A DNA stretch of 64,000 nucleotides from positions 124,001-188,000 of the forward strand of contig NZ_LNRZ01000008.1 in NCBI RefSeq assembly GCF_001468265.1, read 5' to 3'. The stretch is from Sphingopyxis sp. H050. GTDB taxonomy: Bacteria > Pseudomonadota > Alphaproteobacteria > Sphingomonadales > Sphingomonadaceae. The translations under genes and the position numbers were made by a program. Shown one piece after another: positions 35,834 through 47,033 of the stretch (the first letter of the stretch is position 1; every line of letters begins with the position of its first letter). A model generated the notes under the pieces. The model had not been told where the DNA came from and made no database searches. It saw only the letters and a program-made list of their open reading frames with translations.

Positions 35834-38656
35834 CTACGCCCTGCTCTTCGCGCGTCTGATCTCGGCGCGAACCGACAGCCCCAGCGCGTCGGCGACAAGC
35901 GCCGACTGTTCGGTCTGGTGGCGGCTCATCAGCCCCGTCGCGGGCGAGGCGGCAGAGGCGCGGCCGGCGTAGCGCGGACGCATGCCCTTGTGGCCGGCAT
36001 TGGTCAGCGCCTCTTCGATCAGTTCGTTGACGAAGAACCAGGCGCCGTTGTTGCGCGGCTCTTCCTGCGCCCAGACCACCTCTTCCAGGTTCGGCAAGCG
36101 CTTCAGGCGGACGCTGAGCGGATCGCCCGGGAAGGGATAGAGCTGCTCGATGCGAACCACAGTGGTGTCGGTCAGGCCCGCGGCATCGCGCGCCTCCATC
36201 AGGTCGTAACCGACCTTGCCCGAACAGAGGACGACGCGCTTGACGTCGGCGTCGGCGGGCGGCGTGCGGTCCGACATGATGCGGCGGAAATGCGCGTCGC
36301 CGATGAAGTCCGAACGCTGCGACACCGCCAGCTTGTGGCGGAGCAGCGACTTCGGCGTCATGATGATCAGCGGCTTGCGGAACGGACGCAGCATCTGGCG
36401 GCGCAGGACGTGGAAATAGTTCGACGGGGTCGAGATATTGCACACCTGGATATTGTCGCCGGCACACAGCTGGAGGAACCGTTCCAGGCGCGCCGAGCTA
36501 TGCTCGGGCCCTTGGCCTTCATAGCCGTGCGGGAGCAGCATCACGAGGCCGTTGGCGCGCAGCCACTTGGCTTCGCCCGACGCGACGAACTGGTCGATCA
36601 TGATCTGCGCGCCGTTGGCGAAGTCGCCGAACTGCGCTTCCCACAGCACGAGGCTCTTCGGATCGGCCATCGCATAGCCATATTCGAAGCCGAGCACGCC
36701 ATATTCGGAGAGCGGGCTGTCGAGCACCTCGAAGCGGCCGTGCGGCACCGTCGTGAGCGGGATATATTTGGCCTCGGTCCGCTGGTCGACCCAGACCGCG
36801 TGGCGCTGGCTGAAGGTGCCGCGTCCCGAATCCTGGCCCGACAGCCGCACCTGATAGCCTTCGCTGAGCAGCGTGCCAAAGGCGAGGCTCTCGGCGGTCG
36901 CCCAGTCGAACACCTCGTTGTCGCTCTTGTCGGCGAACATCGCGGCGCGCGCGTCGATCACGCGGCGGAGCGTCTTGTGGACTTCGACATTGTCGGGGAT
37001 CGTCGTCAGCGTGCGGCCGATCGAATCGAACAATTTGTCCGACACGCCGGTCGCGATGTTGCGGCGCGCATTTTCAGGATCGGCGGGGGCGTGGAGCCCC
37101 GACCAGCGGCCCGCGAACCAGTCGGCCTTGTTCGGCTTGTAGCTTTTCGCCGATTCGAAATCCTCTTCGAGCCGCGCGACGAATTCGGCGCGGCGCGCGT
37201 CGGCCCAGCCAGCGTCGATCACGCCCTCGGCCTCTAGCTTCGCAGCGCACAGCTGCGACACCGGCGGATGCTGGCGGATGCGCGCGTACATCAGCGGCTG
37301 CGTGAACGAGGGCTCGTCGCCTTCGTTGTGGCCGAAGCGGCGATAGCACCACATGTCGATCACGACGTCGCGCTTGAACTGCTGGCGGAAATCGATCGCC
37401 AGCTTGCATGCAAAGGTCACGGCTTCGGGATCGTCGCCGTTGACGTGCAGGATCGGCGCCATCACGCCCTTTGCGACGTCCGACGGATAGGGCGACGAGC
37501 GCGCGAACTGCGGGCTGGTCGTGAAGCCGATCTGATTGTTGACGATGAAATGGATGCAGCCGCCGGTGTTGTAGCCGCGGATGCCCGAGAAGCCGAGGCA
37601 TTCCCAGACGATCCCCTGCCCCGCGAACGCCGCGTCGCCGTGGATCAGCACGGGCAGCACCTGCTCATGCTTGTCGAGGTCGTCACGCACCACCTGCTGC
37701 GCGCGCACCTTGCCGAGCACGACCGGATCGGCCGCCTCGAGGTGCGAGGGATTCGGAACGAGCGACATATGCACCGACGCGCCGCCGAACTCGCGGTCGG
37801 TGGAGGTGCCGAGGTGATATTTGACGTCGCCCGAGCCGCCGACATCGTCGGGGTTTGCGCTGCCGCCCGAAAATTCGTGGAAGATCACCTTGTACGGCTT
37901 CGCCATGACGTTCGCGAGCATGTTCAGGCGCCCGCGGTGCGCCATGCCATAGACGATCTCGCGCACGCCATATTGGCCGCCATATTTGATGATGGCTTCC
38001 ATCGCGGGGATCATGCTCTCGCCGCCGTCGAGGCCGAAGCGCTTGGTGCCGACATATTTGCGCGCGAGGAATTTCTCCCACTCCTCGGCCTGGATCACCT
38101 TGCTCAGGATGGCGCGTTTGCCCTCGACCGAGAACTCGATGATCTTGTCGGCGCCCTCCATCCGCTCCTGCAGGAATGCGCGCTCCTCGATGTCGGAGAT
38201 GTGCATATATTCGAGGCCGACGTTGCCGCAATAATTGGCGCGCAGGATCGCAACGATCTCGCGAATGGTCGCCTTTTCAAGGCCGAGCGTTCCGCCGATG
38301 TAAACCGGCCGGTCGAGATCGGCGCCGACGAAGCCATGATATTCGGGCGTCAGATCGGCGGGCAGCTCACGCTGGCTTAGGCCGAGCGGATCGAGGTTGG
38401 CGGCCAGATGGCCGCGCACGCGATAGGTGCGGATCAGCATCATCGCGCGGATCGAATCGTCCGCGGCGCGCTCGACTTCGGCGCTCGACAGGGCCGTACC
38501 CGCCTTGGCGGCGGCCGCCCTTACCGCGACCTGCATCTGCTGCGGGTCGAGCGCGGCGGTCAGGTCGTCGCTGTCGATCTGCGGCCAGTTCTTCGGCGCC
38601 CAGCTGGGGCCGGCCTGGACTTCATCGACGTCGAAGCTTTGTCGTTCGAGGTTCAT
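35834..38656 (-). CDS. sucA: 2-oxoglutarate dehydrogenase E1 component
   Basis: 940 residues, a typical SucA. It carries the thiamine-diphosphate segment GDAAFAGQG, YNTGGCIHFIVNNQIGFTT and CYRRFGHNEGDEP, and at the C-terminus VWAQEEPRNNGAW. The enzyme decarboxylates 2-oxoglutarate and loads succinyl on E2. ATG 38656 follows GGAAAA. Stop TAG lies 12 bases before the palindrome in front of sucB. Encoded between sucD and sucB, as in other alphaproteobacteria. Confidence 0.98.
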   Translation of the reverse strand: MNLERQSFDVDEVQAGPSWAPKNWPQIDSDDLTAALDPQQMQVAVRAAAAKAGTALSSAEVERAADDSIRAMMLIRTYRVRGHLAANLDPLGLSQRELPADLTPEYHGFVGADLDRPVYIGGTLGLEKATIREIVAILRANYCGNVGLEYMHISDIEERAFLQERMEGADKIIEFSVEGKRAILSKVIQAEEWEKFLARKYVGTKRFGLDGGESMIPAMEAIIKYGGQYGVREIVYGMAHRGRLNMLANVMAKPYKVIFHEFSGGSANPDDVGGSGDVKYHLGTSTDREFGGASVHMSLVPNPSHLEAADPVVLGKVRAQQVVRDDLDKHEQVLPVLIHGDAAFAGQGIVWECLGFSGIRGYNTGGCIHFIVNNQIGFTTSPQFARSSPYPSDVAKGVMAPILHVNGDDPEAVTFACKLAIDFRQQFKRDVVIDMWCYRRFGHNEGDEPSFTQPLMYARIRQHPPVSQLCAAKLEAEGVIDAGWADARRAEFVARLEEDFESAKSYKPNKADWFAGRWSGLHAPADPENARRNIATGVSDKLFDSIGRTLTTIPDNVEVHKTLRRVIDARAAMFADKSDNEVFDWATAESLAFGTLLSEGYQVRLSGQDSGRGTFSQRHAVWVDQRTEAKYIPLTTVPHGRFEVLDSPLSEYGVLGFEYGYAMADPKSLVLWEAQFGDFANGAQIMIDQFVASGEAKWLRANGLVMLLPHGYEGQGPEHSSARLERFLQLCAGDNIQVCNISTPSNYFHVLRRQMLRPFRKPLIIMTPKSLLRHKLAVSQRSDFIGDAHFRRIMSDRTPPADADVKRVVLCSGKVGYDLMEARDAAGLTDTTVVRIEQLYPFPGDPLSVRLKRLPNLEEVVWAQEEPRNNGAWFFVNELIEEALTNAGHKGMRPRYAGRASAASPATGLMSRHQTEQSALVADALGLSVRAEIRRAKSRA

Positions 38657-38738
38657 CTGCTTTTCCACGGGGAGGAGGGAGTGGGTTTTATGTGGGGAGC
38701 GGGAGCCCGCCGGCAAAGGGTGCCGGCGGGGCGCCCGG

Positions 38739-39629
38739 TCAGACGCGTTCCTTCAGCACTTCGGCCAGCGTCGTGCCGAGTTCGGACGGGCTTGCCGATA
38801 CCTTGATGCCGGCGGCTTCCATCGCCGCGATCTTGCTTTCGGCGTCGCCCTTGCCGCCCGACACGATCGCGCCGGCATGGCCCATGCGGCGCCCCGGAGG
38901 CGCCGTGCGGCCCGCGATGAAGCCGGCCATCGGCTTCTTGCGGCCGCGCTTGGCTTCGTCGATCAGGAACTGGGCGGCCTGTTCCTCGGCGTCGCCGCCG
39001 ATTTCGCCGATCATGATGATGCTCTTCGTGGCTTCATCGGCAAGGAAGAGTTCGAGCACGTCGATGAAGTTGGTGCCGTTGACCGGGTCGCCGCCGATGC
39101 CGACCGCGGTGGTCTGGCCAAGGCCGACGTTCGAGGTCTGGAACACGGCTTCATAGGTCAGCGTGCCCGAGCGCGAGACGACGCCGACGCTGCCCTTCTT
39201 GAAGATGTTGCCGGGCATGATGCCGATCTTGCACTCTTCGGGGGTCAGCACGCCGGGGCAGTTCGGGCCGATCAGGCGCGACTTCGAACCGCTGAGGGCG
39301 CGCTTCACCTTGACCATGTCGAGCACCGGAATGCCTTCGGTGATCGCGACGATCAGTTCGATCTCGGCATCGATCGCCTCGAGGATCGAGTCGGCGGCGA
39401 ACGGCGGCGGCACATAGATGACCGACGCGGTCGCGCCGGTCGCATGCTTCGCTTCCTCGACGGTGTTGAACATCGGCAGGCCGATATGCGTCGTGCCGCC
39501 CTTGCCCGGCGTGACGCCGCCGACCATCTGCGTGCCATAGGCGAGCGCCTGTTCGGTGTGGAAGGTGCCGGTGGCACCGGTCATCCCTTGCGTGATGACC
39601 TTGGTGTTCTTGTCGATGAGAATGCTCAT
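38739..39629 (-). CDS. sucD: succinate-CoA ligase alpha subunit
   Basis: 296 residues. CoA-binding Rossmann start, [16 protein letters not shown], and the phosphohistidine site [10 protein letters not shown] with His251. The alpha subunit needs a beta subunit (SucC) to make succinyl-CoA synthetase. In many alphaproteobacteria sucC lies directly upstream; here that place (39630-39754) holds only a palindromic repeat, and no sucC is anywhere in the window. Confidence 0.97.
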   Translation of the reverse strand: MSILIDKNTKVITQGMTGATGTFHTEQALAYGTQMVGGVTPGKGGTTHIGLPMFNTVEEAKHATGATASVIYVPPPFAADSILEAIDAEIELIVAITEGIPVLDMVKVKRALSGSKSRLIGPNCPGVLTPEECKIGIMPGNIFKKGSVGVVSRSGTLTYEAVFQTSNVGLGQTTAVGIGGDPVNGTNFIDVLELFLADEATKSIIMIGEIGGDAEEQAAQFLIDEAKRGRKKPMAGFIAGRTAPPGRRMGHAGAIVSGGKGDAESKIAAMEAAGIKVSASPSELGTTLAEVLKERV

Positions 39630-39650
39630 ACACTGACTTCCGTTTTCTGC

Positions 39651-39745
39651 GCGCCCCCGCGAAGGCGGGGGCCCATCTCCAGACATTGGTTCACCGGCGA
39701 TCCTATTTCGAGAGCGCCAGTGATGCGCCCCCGCCTTCGCGGGGA
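39651..39745. repeat. CCCCGCGAAGGCGGGG-type palindrome between mdh and sucD
   Basis: GCGCCCCCGCGAAGGCGGGG (39651-39670) and GCGCCCCCGCCTTCGCGGGG (39725-39744): each is itself a small hairpin and together they form a long inverted pair around a 50-base spacer. Same family as 16485-16557. Confidence 0.8.
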
Positions 39746-39754
39746 CACAGCAAC

Positions 39755-41036
<1,282 letters not shown>

Positions 41037-41579
41037 ATGTTCAAAGCCAGCGCCGCCTGCACCGCCGCGCTTCTGTCACTTGGCATTCCGGCGCCGGCCG
41101 CGGCGAGCGAGAAGGGCTGGGACGATGCCGGAACCGTCGCAAAGAATGCGCTGGTCGTCGCCGCCTTCGGCGTGCCGGCAGTGCAGAGCGACTGGGAAGG
41201 CGTACTCGAGGCCGGTGGCAGCATCGGCGGCACGATCTTGATCACACAAGGCCTGAAGGAGGCCTTCCCGTCGCGCCGTCCCGACGGCAGCGACAACAAG
41301 AGCTTCCCCTCGGGCCACACCTCGACCAGTTTCGCCGCCGCCGCGACGCTCCACAACCGTTATGGCTGGGAGGCAGGCCTTCCCGCCTACGTCGTCGCCT
41401 CCTTTGTCGGCCTCAGCCGCGTCGAGGCGAAGAAGCACCGCGTCGGCGACGTGCTCGTCGGCGCCGCGATCGGGACCGCGACGGGGCATTTGATCACGAC
41501 CAGGGCAAACGACCGGGTGCAGATCTTCCCTTGGGGAAGCACCAACAGCGCCGGCGTCGATGTGAGCTTCCGCTTTTAA
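41037..41579 (+). CDS. PAP2-family phosphatase, secreted
   Basis: 180 residues with a signal peptide (cut near AAAS). The three PAP2 motifs are present: KEAFPSRRP (74-82), FPSGHTSTS (90-98, acid His94) and SRVEAKKH (127-134). Family members remove phosphate from phosphatidic acid or isoprenyl diphosphates. The ATG at 41037 has GGGGAG at correct spacing; the ATG at 41031 is only one base from it. Directly followed by the two-copy palindromic element. Confidence 0.9.
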   Translation: MFKASAACTAALLSLGIPAPAAASEKGWDDAGTVAKNALVVAAFGVPAVQSDWEGVLEAGGSIGGTILITQGLKEAFPSRRPDGSDNKSFPSGHTSTSFAAAATLHNRYGWEAGLPAYVVASFVGLSRVEAKKHRVGDVLVGAAIGTATGHLITTRANDRVQIFPWGSTNSAGVDVSFRF

Positions 41580-41580
41580 A

Positions 41581-41709
41581 ATCTCCCTGTGGCGAAGCCA
41601 TGGGGAGGGGGACCGCCCGCGCAGCGGGTGGTGGAGGGGCGATACGCGCCGGCCCCTCCGTCAGCGCTTCGCGCTGCCGCCTCCCCATGCCTGCGGCACC
41701 GGGAGGATC
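41581..41709. repeat. two-copy palindromic element of about 130 bp, copy 2
   Basis: Starts ATCTCCCTGTGGCGAAGCC and ends ACCGGGAGGAT; collinear with copy 1 (4291-4426), with the middle GATACGCGCCGG replacing a different spacer. Compensatory-looking changes (CCGCCCGCGCAGCGGGTGG here against CCGTCCGCGAAGCGGATGG in copy 1) keep the stems. Confidence 0.85.
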
Positions 41710-41771
41710 GTAAACTGCCCGCAACACCCCCTTAACCCTCCCTTATCCCCCGATCTGCTAGGCTCGCGGGG

Positions 41772-42815
41772 ATGACGCGGGCTCTCATCAGCTTCGACAC
41801 CGAACTTTCCGCCGGGCTCTACCAGCGCGGCGCCGACGCCCGCGCCAATTATGAAAGCTCGATCCTCGGCCGCTGCCGCGAGGGCGATTTCGGCATCCAT
41901 TTCCAGATGGACATGCTCGAACGCCACGGCCTGACCGGGGTCTATTTCGTCGATCCGATGCCTGCGCTCGTCTATGGCCCCGCGATCATCGACGCGATCG
42001 TCCAGCCGATCGTCGCGCGCGGCCACGAGGTGCAACTGCACATCCACACTGAATGGCTCGCATTCGCGAAATTCAATCCCGCCGGCCGGCTCGTCGGCCG
42101 CAATATCGGCGACTTTCCGCTTGCCGCGCAAAAGAAGCTGATCGCCCTCGCGCGCGATATCTTGGTCGGAGCGGGCGCGCCGAAACCGATCGCGTTCCGC
42201 GCCGGCAATTTCGGCGCCAACGACGACACGCTGCGCGCCGCGGCAGCGCTCGGCTTCCGCTTCGACAGCAGCTTCAACGGGGCGTATCGGGGCCGTGGCT
42301 GCGACATTTCGCTCGACGCCGGCAATCTTGGCATGCGCGACCATGAAGGCGTATGCGAAGTTCCGGTGAGCGGCCTGATGGACCGCGCCAACCGCTTCCG
42401 GCCCGCCCAGCTCTGCGCCATGTCCGAGGAAGAGATGCGCGACGCGCTCGATCATTCGGCAGCGAGCGGGGCGATCCAGTTCTCGGCCTTCAGCCACAGC
42501 TTCGAACTGCTCAGCCGCGATCGCAAGGTCGCGAACCGGTTGGCCATCGTGCGCATGGAGGCGCTGTGCCGTGCGGTCGCGGACGATCCGCGGCTGTCGA
42601 GCGGCGGCTTCGTGACCCTTCCCGCGCCGCCCGCCCGCCCGCGCCGCATCCAGGTCGCGGCGCCCAAGCCGCTGCGTACGCTGCGCCGCGTCATCCAGCA
42701 GGGTTTCGGGCACCTTGCGCACGAAGTCCGCTATGTCCGCGACCTCGTCGCGGTCACGGTCAACTCCTCGCGCTGGGGCAAGGTTTTAGGCGGCGTCTTC
42801 CTGGCGATTGCCTAG
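41772..42815 (+). CDS. polysaccharide deacetylase-like protein
   Basis: 347 residues. Asp9 in LISFDTE, the His-x-His pair VQLHIHTEW (His90, His92) and the later FRAGNFGAN (Arg143) fit the NodB-type deacetylase metal site. A final hydrophobic or amphipathic stretch lies at the C-terminus. Substrate may be a surface glycan. No signal peptide at the N-terminus, so it may act on the cytoplasmic side. Shares its stop bases with convergent zapE (CCTAGG). Confidence 0.8.
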   Translation: MTRALISFDTELSAGLYQRGADARANYESSILGRCREGDFGIHFQMDMLERHGLTGVYFVDPMPALVYGPAIIDAIVQPIVARGHEVQLHIHTEWLAFAKFNPAGRLVGRNIGDFPLAAQKKLIALARDILVGAGAPKPIAFRAGNFGANDDTLRAAAALGFRFDSSFNGAYRGRGCDISLDAGNLGMRDHEGVCEVPVSGLMDRANRFRPAQLCAMSEEEMRDALDHSAASGAIQFSAFSHSFELLSRDRKVANRLAIVRMEALCRAVADDPRLSSGGFVTLPAPPARPRRIQVAAPKPLRTLRRVIQQGFGHLAHEVRYVRDLVAVTVNSSRWGKVLGGVFLAIA

Positions 42816-43939
42816 GCAATCGCGCCCTCGTCGCGCCCGTGGCCTAGCGCCAGATAATCGTCCGACTGCATTTCGGAGAGGCGGCTTGCCGTCCGTTCAA
42901 ATTCGAACGCGCCGTCGCCCGCGACATAGAGATCGTCGGGCATCGCCGCCGCGCTCGCGAGCAGCTTGACCTTATATTCGTACAGCGCATCGATCAGCGT
43001 CACGAAACGCGCCGCCTCGTTGCGGTTTTCGGGCCCCATGCGTGGAATGCCCACGATGATCACCGTGTGGAAATGCCGCGCGATCGCCAGATAGTCCGAC
43101 GCGCCGCGCGCCTCCGAGCAGAGCCGCTTGAATGAAAAGACCGCAACGCCCTTCAGCGCCTTGGGCACATGCAGTGTCCGTCCTCCTCCGACGTCGAGAT
43201 CCAGCGTCGGCACATGCGCGCGGTCCTCGGGCGGATAGTCGGTCAGGCGGAAGAAGGCGGCCGACAGCGCCGCGCTCGCGGTATCGTCGGCGGGCACGAA
43301 CCAGCGCGCACCGTCGCCCAGCCGGTCGCGGCGATAATCGGTCGGGCCGTTGAGGCTGAGGACGTCGAGCTTTTCCTCGACCAGCGCGATGAAGGGCAGA
43401 AAATGCTCGCGGTTGAGCCCGTCCTTGTAGAGATCCTTCGGCGGCCGGTTCGACGTCGCGACCACCGTCACGCCCTTGTCGATCAGCGCGGTGAACAGGC
43501 GCGAGAGGATCATCGCGTCGGCGCTGTTGTTCACGACCATCTCGTCGAAGGCGAGGCAGCGGATATTCTCGACCAGCATCGCCGCGACCTGCGGGATCGG
43601 ATCGCCGCTTTCGGTCTTGCGGACCTCGCGCATCTGCGCGTGGACGTCGAGCATGAAGGCGTGAAAATGCACGCGCCGTTTCCGCTCGATCTTCAGCTGG
43701 TCGTAGAACAAATCCATCAGCATCGACTTGCCGCGCCCGACCGCGCCCCACAGATAGACGCCGCGTGGCGCTTCGGGCTTACGGCCCGCAATGCGCCAGA
43801 GCAGACTGCCGCGCGGCGGCGCGGCTTCCAACTCTTGTTGCAGCCGGTTCAGCCGTTCGGCGGCCGCGCGCTGCTCCCCGTCAGGCTTGAGTTCGCCGCC
43901 CGCGACGAGCGCATCATAGGCGGCAAGGACTCCGGTCAC
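42812..43939 (-). CDS. zapE: cell division protein ZapE (AFG1-like ATPase)
   Basis: 375 residues. Walker A GAVGRGKSMLMDLFYD (65-80), Walker B CLAFDEMVV, and the family block DVVATSNRPPKDLY-like TVVATSNRPPKDLYKDGLNR. ZapE is an AAA-type ATPase that modulates the Z ring and is related to mitochondrial AFG1. GTG start overlapping the thioesterase stop (GTGA), so translated with it and sdhB. Confidence 0.94.
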   Translation of the reverse strand: MTGVLAAYDALVAGGELKPDGEQRAAAERLNRLQQELEAAPPRGSLLWRIAGRKPEAPRGVYLWGAVGRGKSMLMDLFYDQLKIERKRRVHFHAFMLDVHAQMREVRKTESGDPIPQVAAMLVENIRCLAFDEMVVNNSADAMILSRLFTALIDKGVTVVATSNRPPKDLYKDGLNREHFLPFIALVEEKLDVLSLNGPTDYRRDRLGDGARWFVPADDTASAALSAAFFRLTDYPPEDRAHVPTLDLDVGGGRTLHVPKALKGVAVFSFKRLCSEARGASDYLAIARHFHTVIIVGIPRMGPENRNEAARFVTLIDALYEYKVKLLASAAAMPDDLYVAGDGAFEFERTASRLSEMQSDDYLALGHGRDEGAIA

Positions 43940-44427
43940 TTCTTGCTGGCCTTGCGGATCGTCCCGGCGAAAGTCAGCACGATATGGCTGTCACCCGTGC
44001 CCTGCACGACAAGGCCGCGCAGGAAGATCAGGCGGCCGGTTTCGCGCACCAGCTCGACGATGGCGTCGAGCGGCTCGCCGATGCGGCCCGCGCCGACAAA
44101 CTGGGTGGACAGGTCGAGCGTCACCGAATGGCCGGCGTCGAGCGATCCGAACTGATGCGACGCGGCAAAGAGCGCGATATCGACGAGCGCGAGCGTTACC
44201 GCGCCATGGACATTGTCGCCCAGATTGCTGTGCTTGCGTTCGGGGAACATGCGCACTCGCGCCCGCGGCCGCCCGTCCGACGTCGGCGGCTCGGCGCGCA
44301 CCGACAGCGGTTCGATGAAGGCGTTGAAGCGGCTCGGGTCCTTGAGGTTCCAGCTGACCCAACCGTCGGCCAGTTCCTCGGCCGTGAAATTCTCGCGCCG
44401 CTTCGGCTCCTCGATCCCGTCGTTCAC
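43936..44427 (-). CDS. PaaI-type hotdog thioesterase
   Basis: 163 residues. [24 protein letters not shown] holds the Asn, His and Gly pattern of hotdog-fold acyl-CoA thioesterases, followed by [19 protein letters not shown]. Begins with GTG inside the stop of sdhB and ends inside the start of zapE. The thioesterase type is sure, its acyl substrate is not. Confidence 0.88.
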   Translation of the reverse strand: MNDGIEEPKRRENFTAEELADGWVSWNLKDPSRFNAFIEPLSVRAEPPTSDGRPRARVRMFPERKHSNLGDNVHGAVTLALVDIALFAASHQFGSLDAGHSVTLDLSTQFVGAGRIGEPLDAIVELVRETGRLIFLRGLVVQGTGDSHIVLTFAGTIRKASKK

Positions 44428-45206
44428 ACCTGCCGCTCTGCCGTCAACTTCTTGATTTCGGCAATCGCGCGCGCCGGGTTCAGACCCTTCGGGCAGGCGT
44501 TGGCGCAGTTCATGATCGTGTGGCAGCGATAGAGGCGGAAGGGATCTTCCAGCTCGTCGAGCCGCTCGCCGGTCATCTCGTCGCGGCTGTCGGCCAACCA
44601 ACGATAGGCCTGGAGCAGGATCGCCGGGCCGAGGAACTTGTCGCTGTTCCACCAATAGCTGGGGCAGCTCGTCGAGCAGCAAGCGCACAGAATGCATTCA
44701 TAGAGGCCGTCGAGCTTTTCGCGCTCGGCAGGCGACTGGAGCCGCTCCTTGCCGCTCGGCGTCGTCGTCTTGGTCTTCAGCCAAGGCTCGATCGACGCAT
44801 ATTGCGCATAGAAATGAGTGAAGTCTGGGACGAGATCCTTGATGACTTCCATATGCGGGAGCGGGGTGATCTGGATGTCGCCCTTCAGGTCCTCGATCGC
44901 GGTCGTGCAGGCCAGACCGTTCTTGCCGTTCATGTTCATCGAACAGCTGCCGCAAATGCCTTCGCGGCACGAGCGGCGGAAAGTCAGCGTCGAGTCCTGC
45001 TCGCTCTTCATCTTGATCAGCGCATCGAGCACCATCGGGCCGCACTTGTCGAGGTCGATCTCGAACGTATCGAAATGCGGGTTTTCGCGCTTGTCGGGGT
45101 CGTAGCGATAGACCTTGAATTTCCTGACGTTGGTCGCGCCCTCGGCCTTGTGGACCTCGCCGCCCTTTTTCGGACGGCTGTTCTTGGGCAGACGAAATTC
45201 GGCCAT
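44424..45206 (-). CDS. sdhB: succinate dehydrogenase iron-sulfur subunit
   Basis: 260 residues. 2Fe-2S ligands Cys80, 85, 88, 100 in [15 protein letters not shown] and LAC; 4Fe-4S and 3Fe-4S ligands [11 protein letters not shown] (171-181) and [11 protein letters not shown] (228-238). It passes electrons from SdhA to the quinone site. sdhC, sdhD and sdhA are not beside it; upstream is a divergent flippase gene after 125 bases. Thioesterase and zapE follow with four-base overlaps. Confidence 0.97.
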   Translation of the reverse strand: MAEFRLPKNSRPKKGGEVHKAEGATNVRKFKVYRYDPDKRENPHFDTFEIDLDKCGPMVLDALIKMKSEQDSTLTFRRSCREGICGSCSMNMNGKNGLACTTAIEDLKGDIQITPLPHMEVIKDLVPDFTHFYAQYASIEPWLKTKTTTPSGKERLQSPAEREKLDGLYECILCACCSTSCPSYWWNSDKFLGPAILLQAYRWLADSRDEMTGERLDELEDPFRLYRCHTIMNCANACPKGLNPARAIAEIKKLTAERQV

Positions 45207-45331
45207 GTCTCTGGCTCCCTTGATGCAGTCGCGGTCGGACTAGACCCGATTGAAAGAGTCGACAAGAGGTTGATGCTGCAAAAGCGAAAGCCGCTGGCGG
45301 CTTGTCGGACAAGCCGCTAGGGGCGCGAAAC

Positions 45332-46861
45332 ATGAGCGAAGACACCGCCCAGCCCGCCGTCACCAGCCGCAGCGTCGCGAAGGGGCTCGGCACGACCGTG
45401 CTGGCGCGGCTCGGCGCGGTGGTCGAGATCGTTGCGCAGCCGCTCTATGTGCTGATGTTCGGGCTCGCGGGCTATGGCCTCTATGCCGTGCTCTGGGCGA
45501 CGATCAACCTGCTCGAAAATATCTTCGACCTCGGCATGACCAGCGCAATGCAGCGCACGGTGCCGCAGTCGGCGAGCGACGCCGAGGCCGCGGCGGCGCT
45601 GCGGACCGCGATGCTCTTCGGGGTCGGGCCGTGCCTGATCGTCGCGGCATTGATCGCAATCTTCGCCGCCGATCTGGCGCCCTTCCTCAACGTCGCCGAA
45701 AAGGACCGGCCGCTCGTCGTGCCGGCGATCCAGCTCTTCGTCTGGGCTTTGCCGCTCTGGGCCTTTGTCGAAATCGCGACCTCGGCGATGCGCGCGCGCA
45801 TGGTGTTCGGCGCCGAAATCCGACTGCGCATCGTCTGGGAACAGATCATGCGGCTCGTCTTTGCGGGACTTTTCTTTGCGGGCGGCTGGGGGCTCAAGGG
45901 ACTGTTCACCGCGCATATCTGCTCACTGGCGATCACCGCGATCCTCTGCGTCCGCCTGCTCACCCGTTACTACAACTTCGCCGATCTGTGGCGCGGCGGG
46001 CGCGGCAGCGAGGTTGAGCGCAACACATTCTGGGCCGGCCTGTCGATCCTGCCCTCGAACATCATCGCGCGGCTGTTTGGCGATGCGCCTGCGCTGATCC
46101 TGAACCTGCTGCTCCCCGGTGCGGCGGGCGCAGCGGCGGCGGCGCTGTTCACGATCGCGCGCAAGCTGTCGAGCGTCGTCCAGCTCGTTCGCATCGCCTT
46201 CGTCTATGTCCTAGCGCCCTTGGCGGCGAGCGCCGAGCGCGAGGATCGCGCGCAGGTCGCTGACATCTATGCCTATGCGACACGGCTGATCTCGGCGATC
46301 GCCCTCCCGCTCGCTGCCGTGCTCGCGGCGGGCAGCTCGTCGCTGCTCAGCCTGTTCGGCGCGCAGGCGCATATCGCGCAGGGTGCGGTGATCATCCTCC
46401 TCTTCGCGCGCGCGCTCGAAGCCGTACTCGGTATCTCGCAGCCGGTGCTGCAGGTCGTCGCGGCGTTCCGCCACCAGCTCACCGCGGCGATCTTCGGCGT
46501 CATCGTGGCGCTCGGATCGGGCTGGCTGATCCTGGGCCATGTGGACGAGCTCACGGGCGTGACGCTCGCCATGTCAGTCGGGCTCGTCGTGATGGCGGGG
46601 ATCCCGATGGTGCAGCTGGCGGCCAACGAGCGCCTTCATCCGTTCGACCATCAGTTCCCGAAAGTCGCGCTCCGCGGGGTGCTGATCACGCTCGTCGCCG
46701 GCGCACTCGCGCTGCTCGTCAGCCGCCTGCCGGATCCGGTCGCGCTGCCGCTGATCGTCGCCATCGCGGTTGCAGCGATCTGGTCGTCACTGCGCTTTGC
46801 GCTGCCCCGCGCGGACCGCGCATCGCTCGGCAAGACGGGCCGGAAACTGAGGCTCATCTAA
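45332..46861 (+). CDS. polysaccharide/lipid flippase-like membrane protein
   Basis: 509 residues with about 12-14 hydrophobic helices, in the layout of the Wzx/MOP exporter superfamily (lipopolysaccharide biosynthesis proteins). Opening SRSVAKGLGTTVLARLGAVVEI and LENIFDLGMTSAMQRTVPQ are typical. It would flip a lipid-linked molecule across the inner membrane. ATG 45332 follows AGGGGCG. First gene of a plus-strand group with envelope or lipid enzymes up to 48.5 kb, interrupted by a palindrome. Confidence 0.82.
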   Translation: MSEDTAQPAVTSRSVAKGLGTTVLARLGAVVEIVAQPLYVLMFGLAGYGLYAVLWATINLLENIFDLGMTSAMQRTVPQSASDAEAAAALRTAMLFGVGPCLIVAALIAIFAADLAPFLNVAEKDRPLVVPAIQLFVWALPLWAFVEIATSAMRARMVFGAEIRLRIVWEQIMRLVFAGLFFAGGWGLKGLFTAHICSLAITAILCVRLLTRYYNFADLWRGGRGSEVERNTFWAGLSILPSNIIARLFGDAPALILNLLLPGAAGAAAAALFTIARKLSSVVQLVRIAFVYVLAPLAASAEREDRAQVADIYAYATRLISAIALPLAAVLAAGSSSLLSLFGAQAHIAQGAVIILLFARALEAVLGISQPVLQVVAAFRHQLTAAIFGVIVALGSGWLILGHVDELTGVTLAMSVGLVVMAGIPMVQLAANERLHPFDHQFPKVALRGVLITLVAGALALLVSRLPDPVALPLIVAIAVAAIWSSLRFALPRADRASLGKTGRKLRLI

Positions 46862-46870
46862 TCCTCCTTT

Positions 46871-46943
46871 CGTCATGCCGGACTTGATCCGGCATCCATT
46901 GCCGCCGCGCTTGCAGGGGCCCCGAATCAAGTCCGGGGCGACG
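46871..46943. repeat. GTCATCCCGGACTTGATCC-type palindrome, copy 2
   Basis: Left arm CGTCATGCCGGACTTGATCC at 46871-46890, right arm with CCCGAATCAAGTCCGGGGCG at 46921-46940. Lies ten bases behind the flippase stop. Confidence 0.8.
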
Positions 46944-47033
46944 AAGATGGGTTGGGTCTTAATTTAGCCGCAAAGTCTGTTAGAGACGTCGCCACTTAAT
47001 TCGCCGCACCTGCGGCCAACAGGCGGATCCCAT

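Noticed and set aside
41581..41709. Insertion sequence remnant with transposase
   Set aside because: The element is too short and has no coding frame or target duplications that I could see. It is listed as a palindromic repeat instead.
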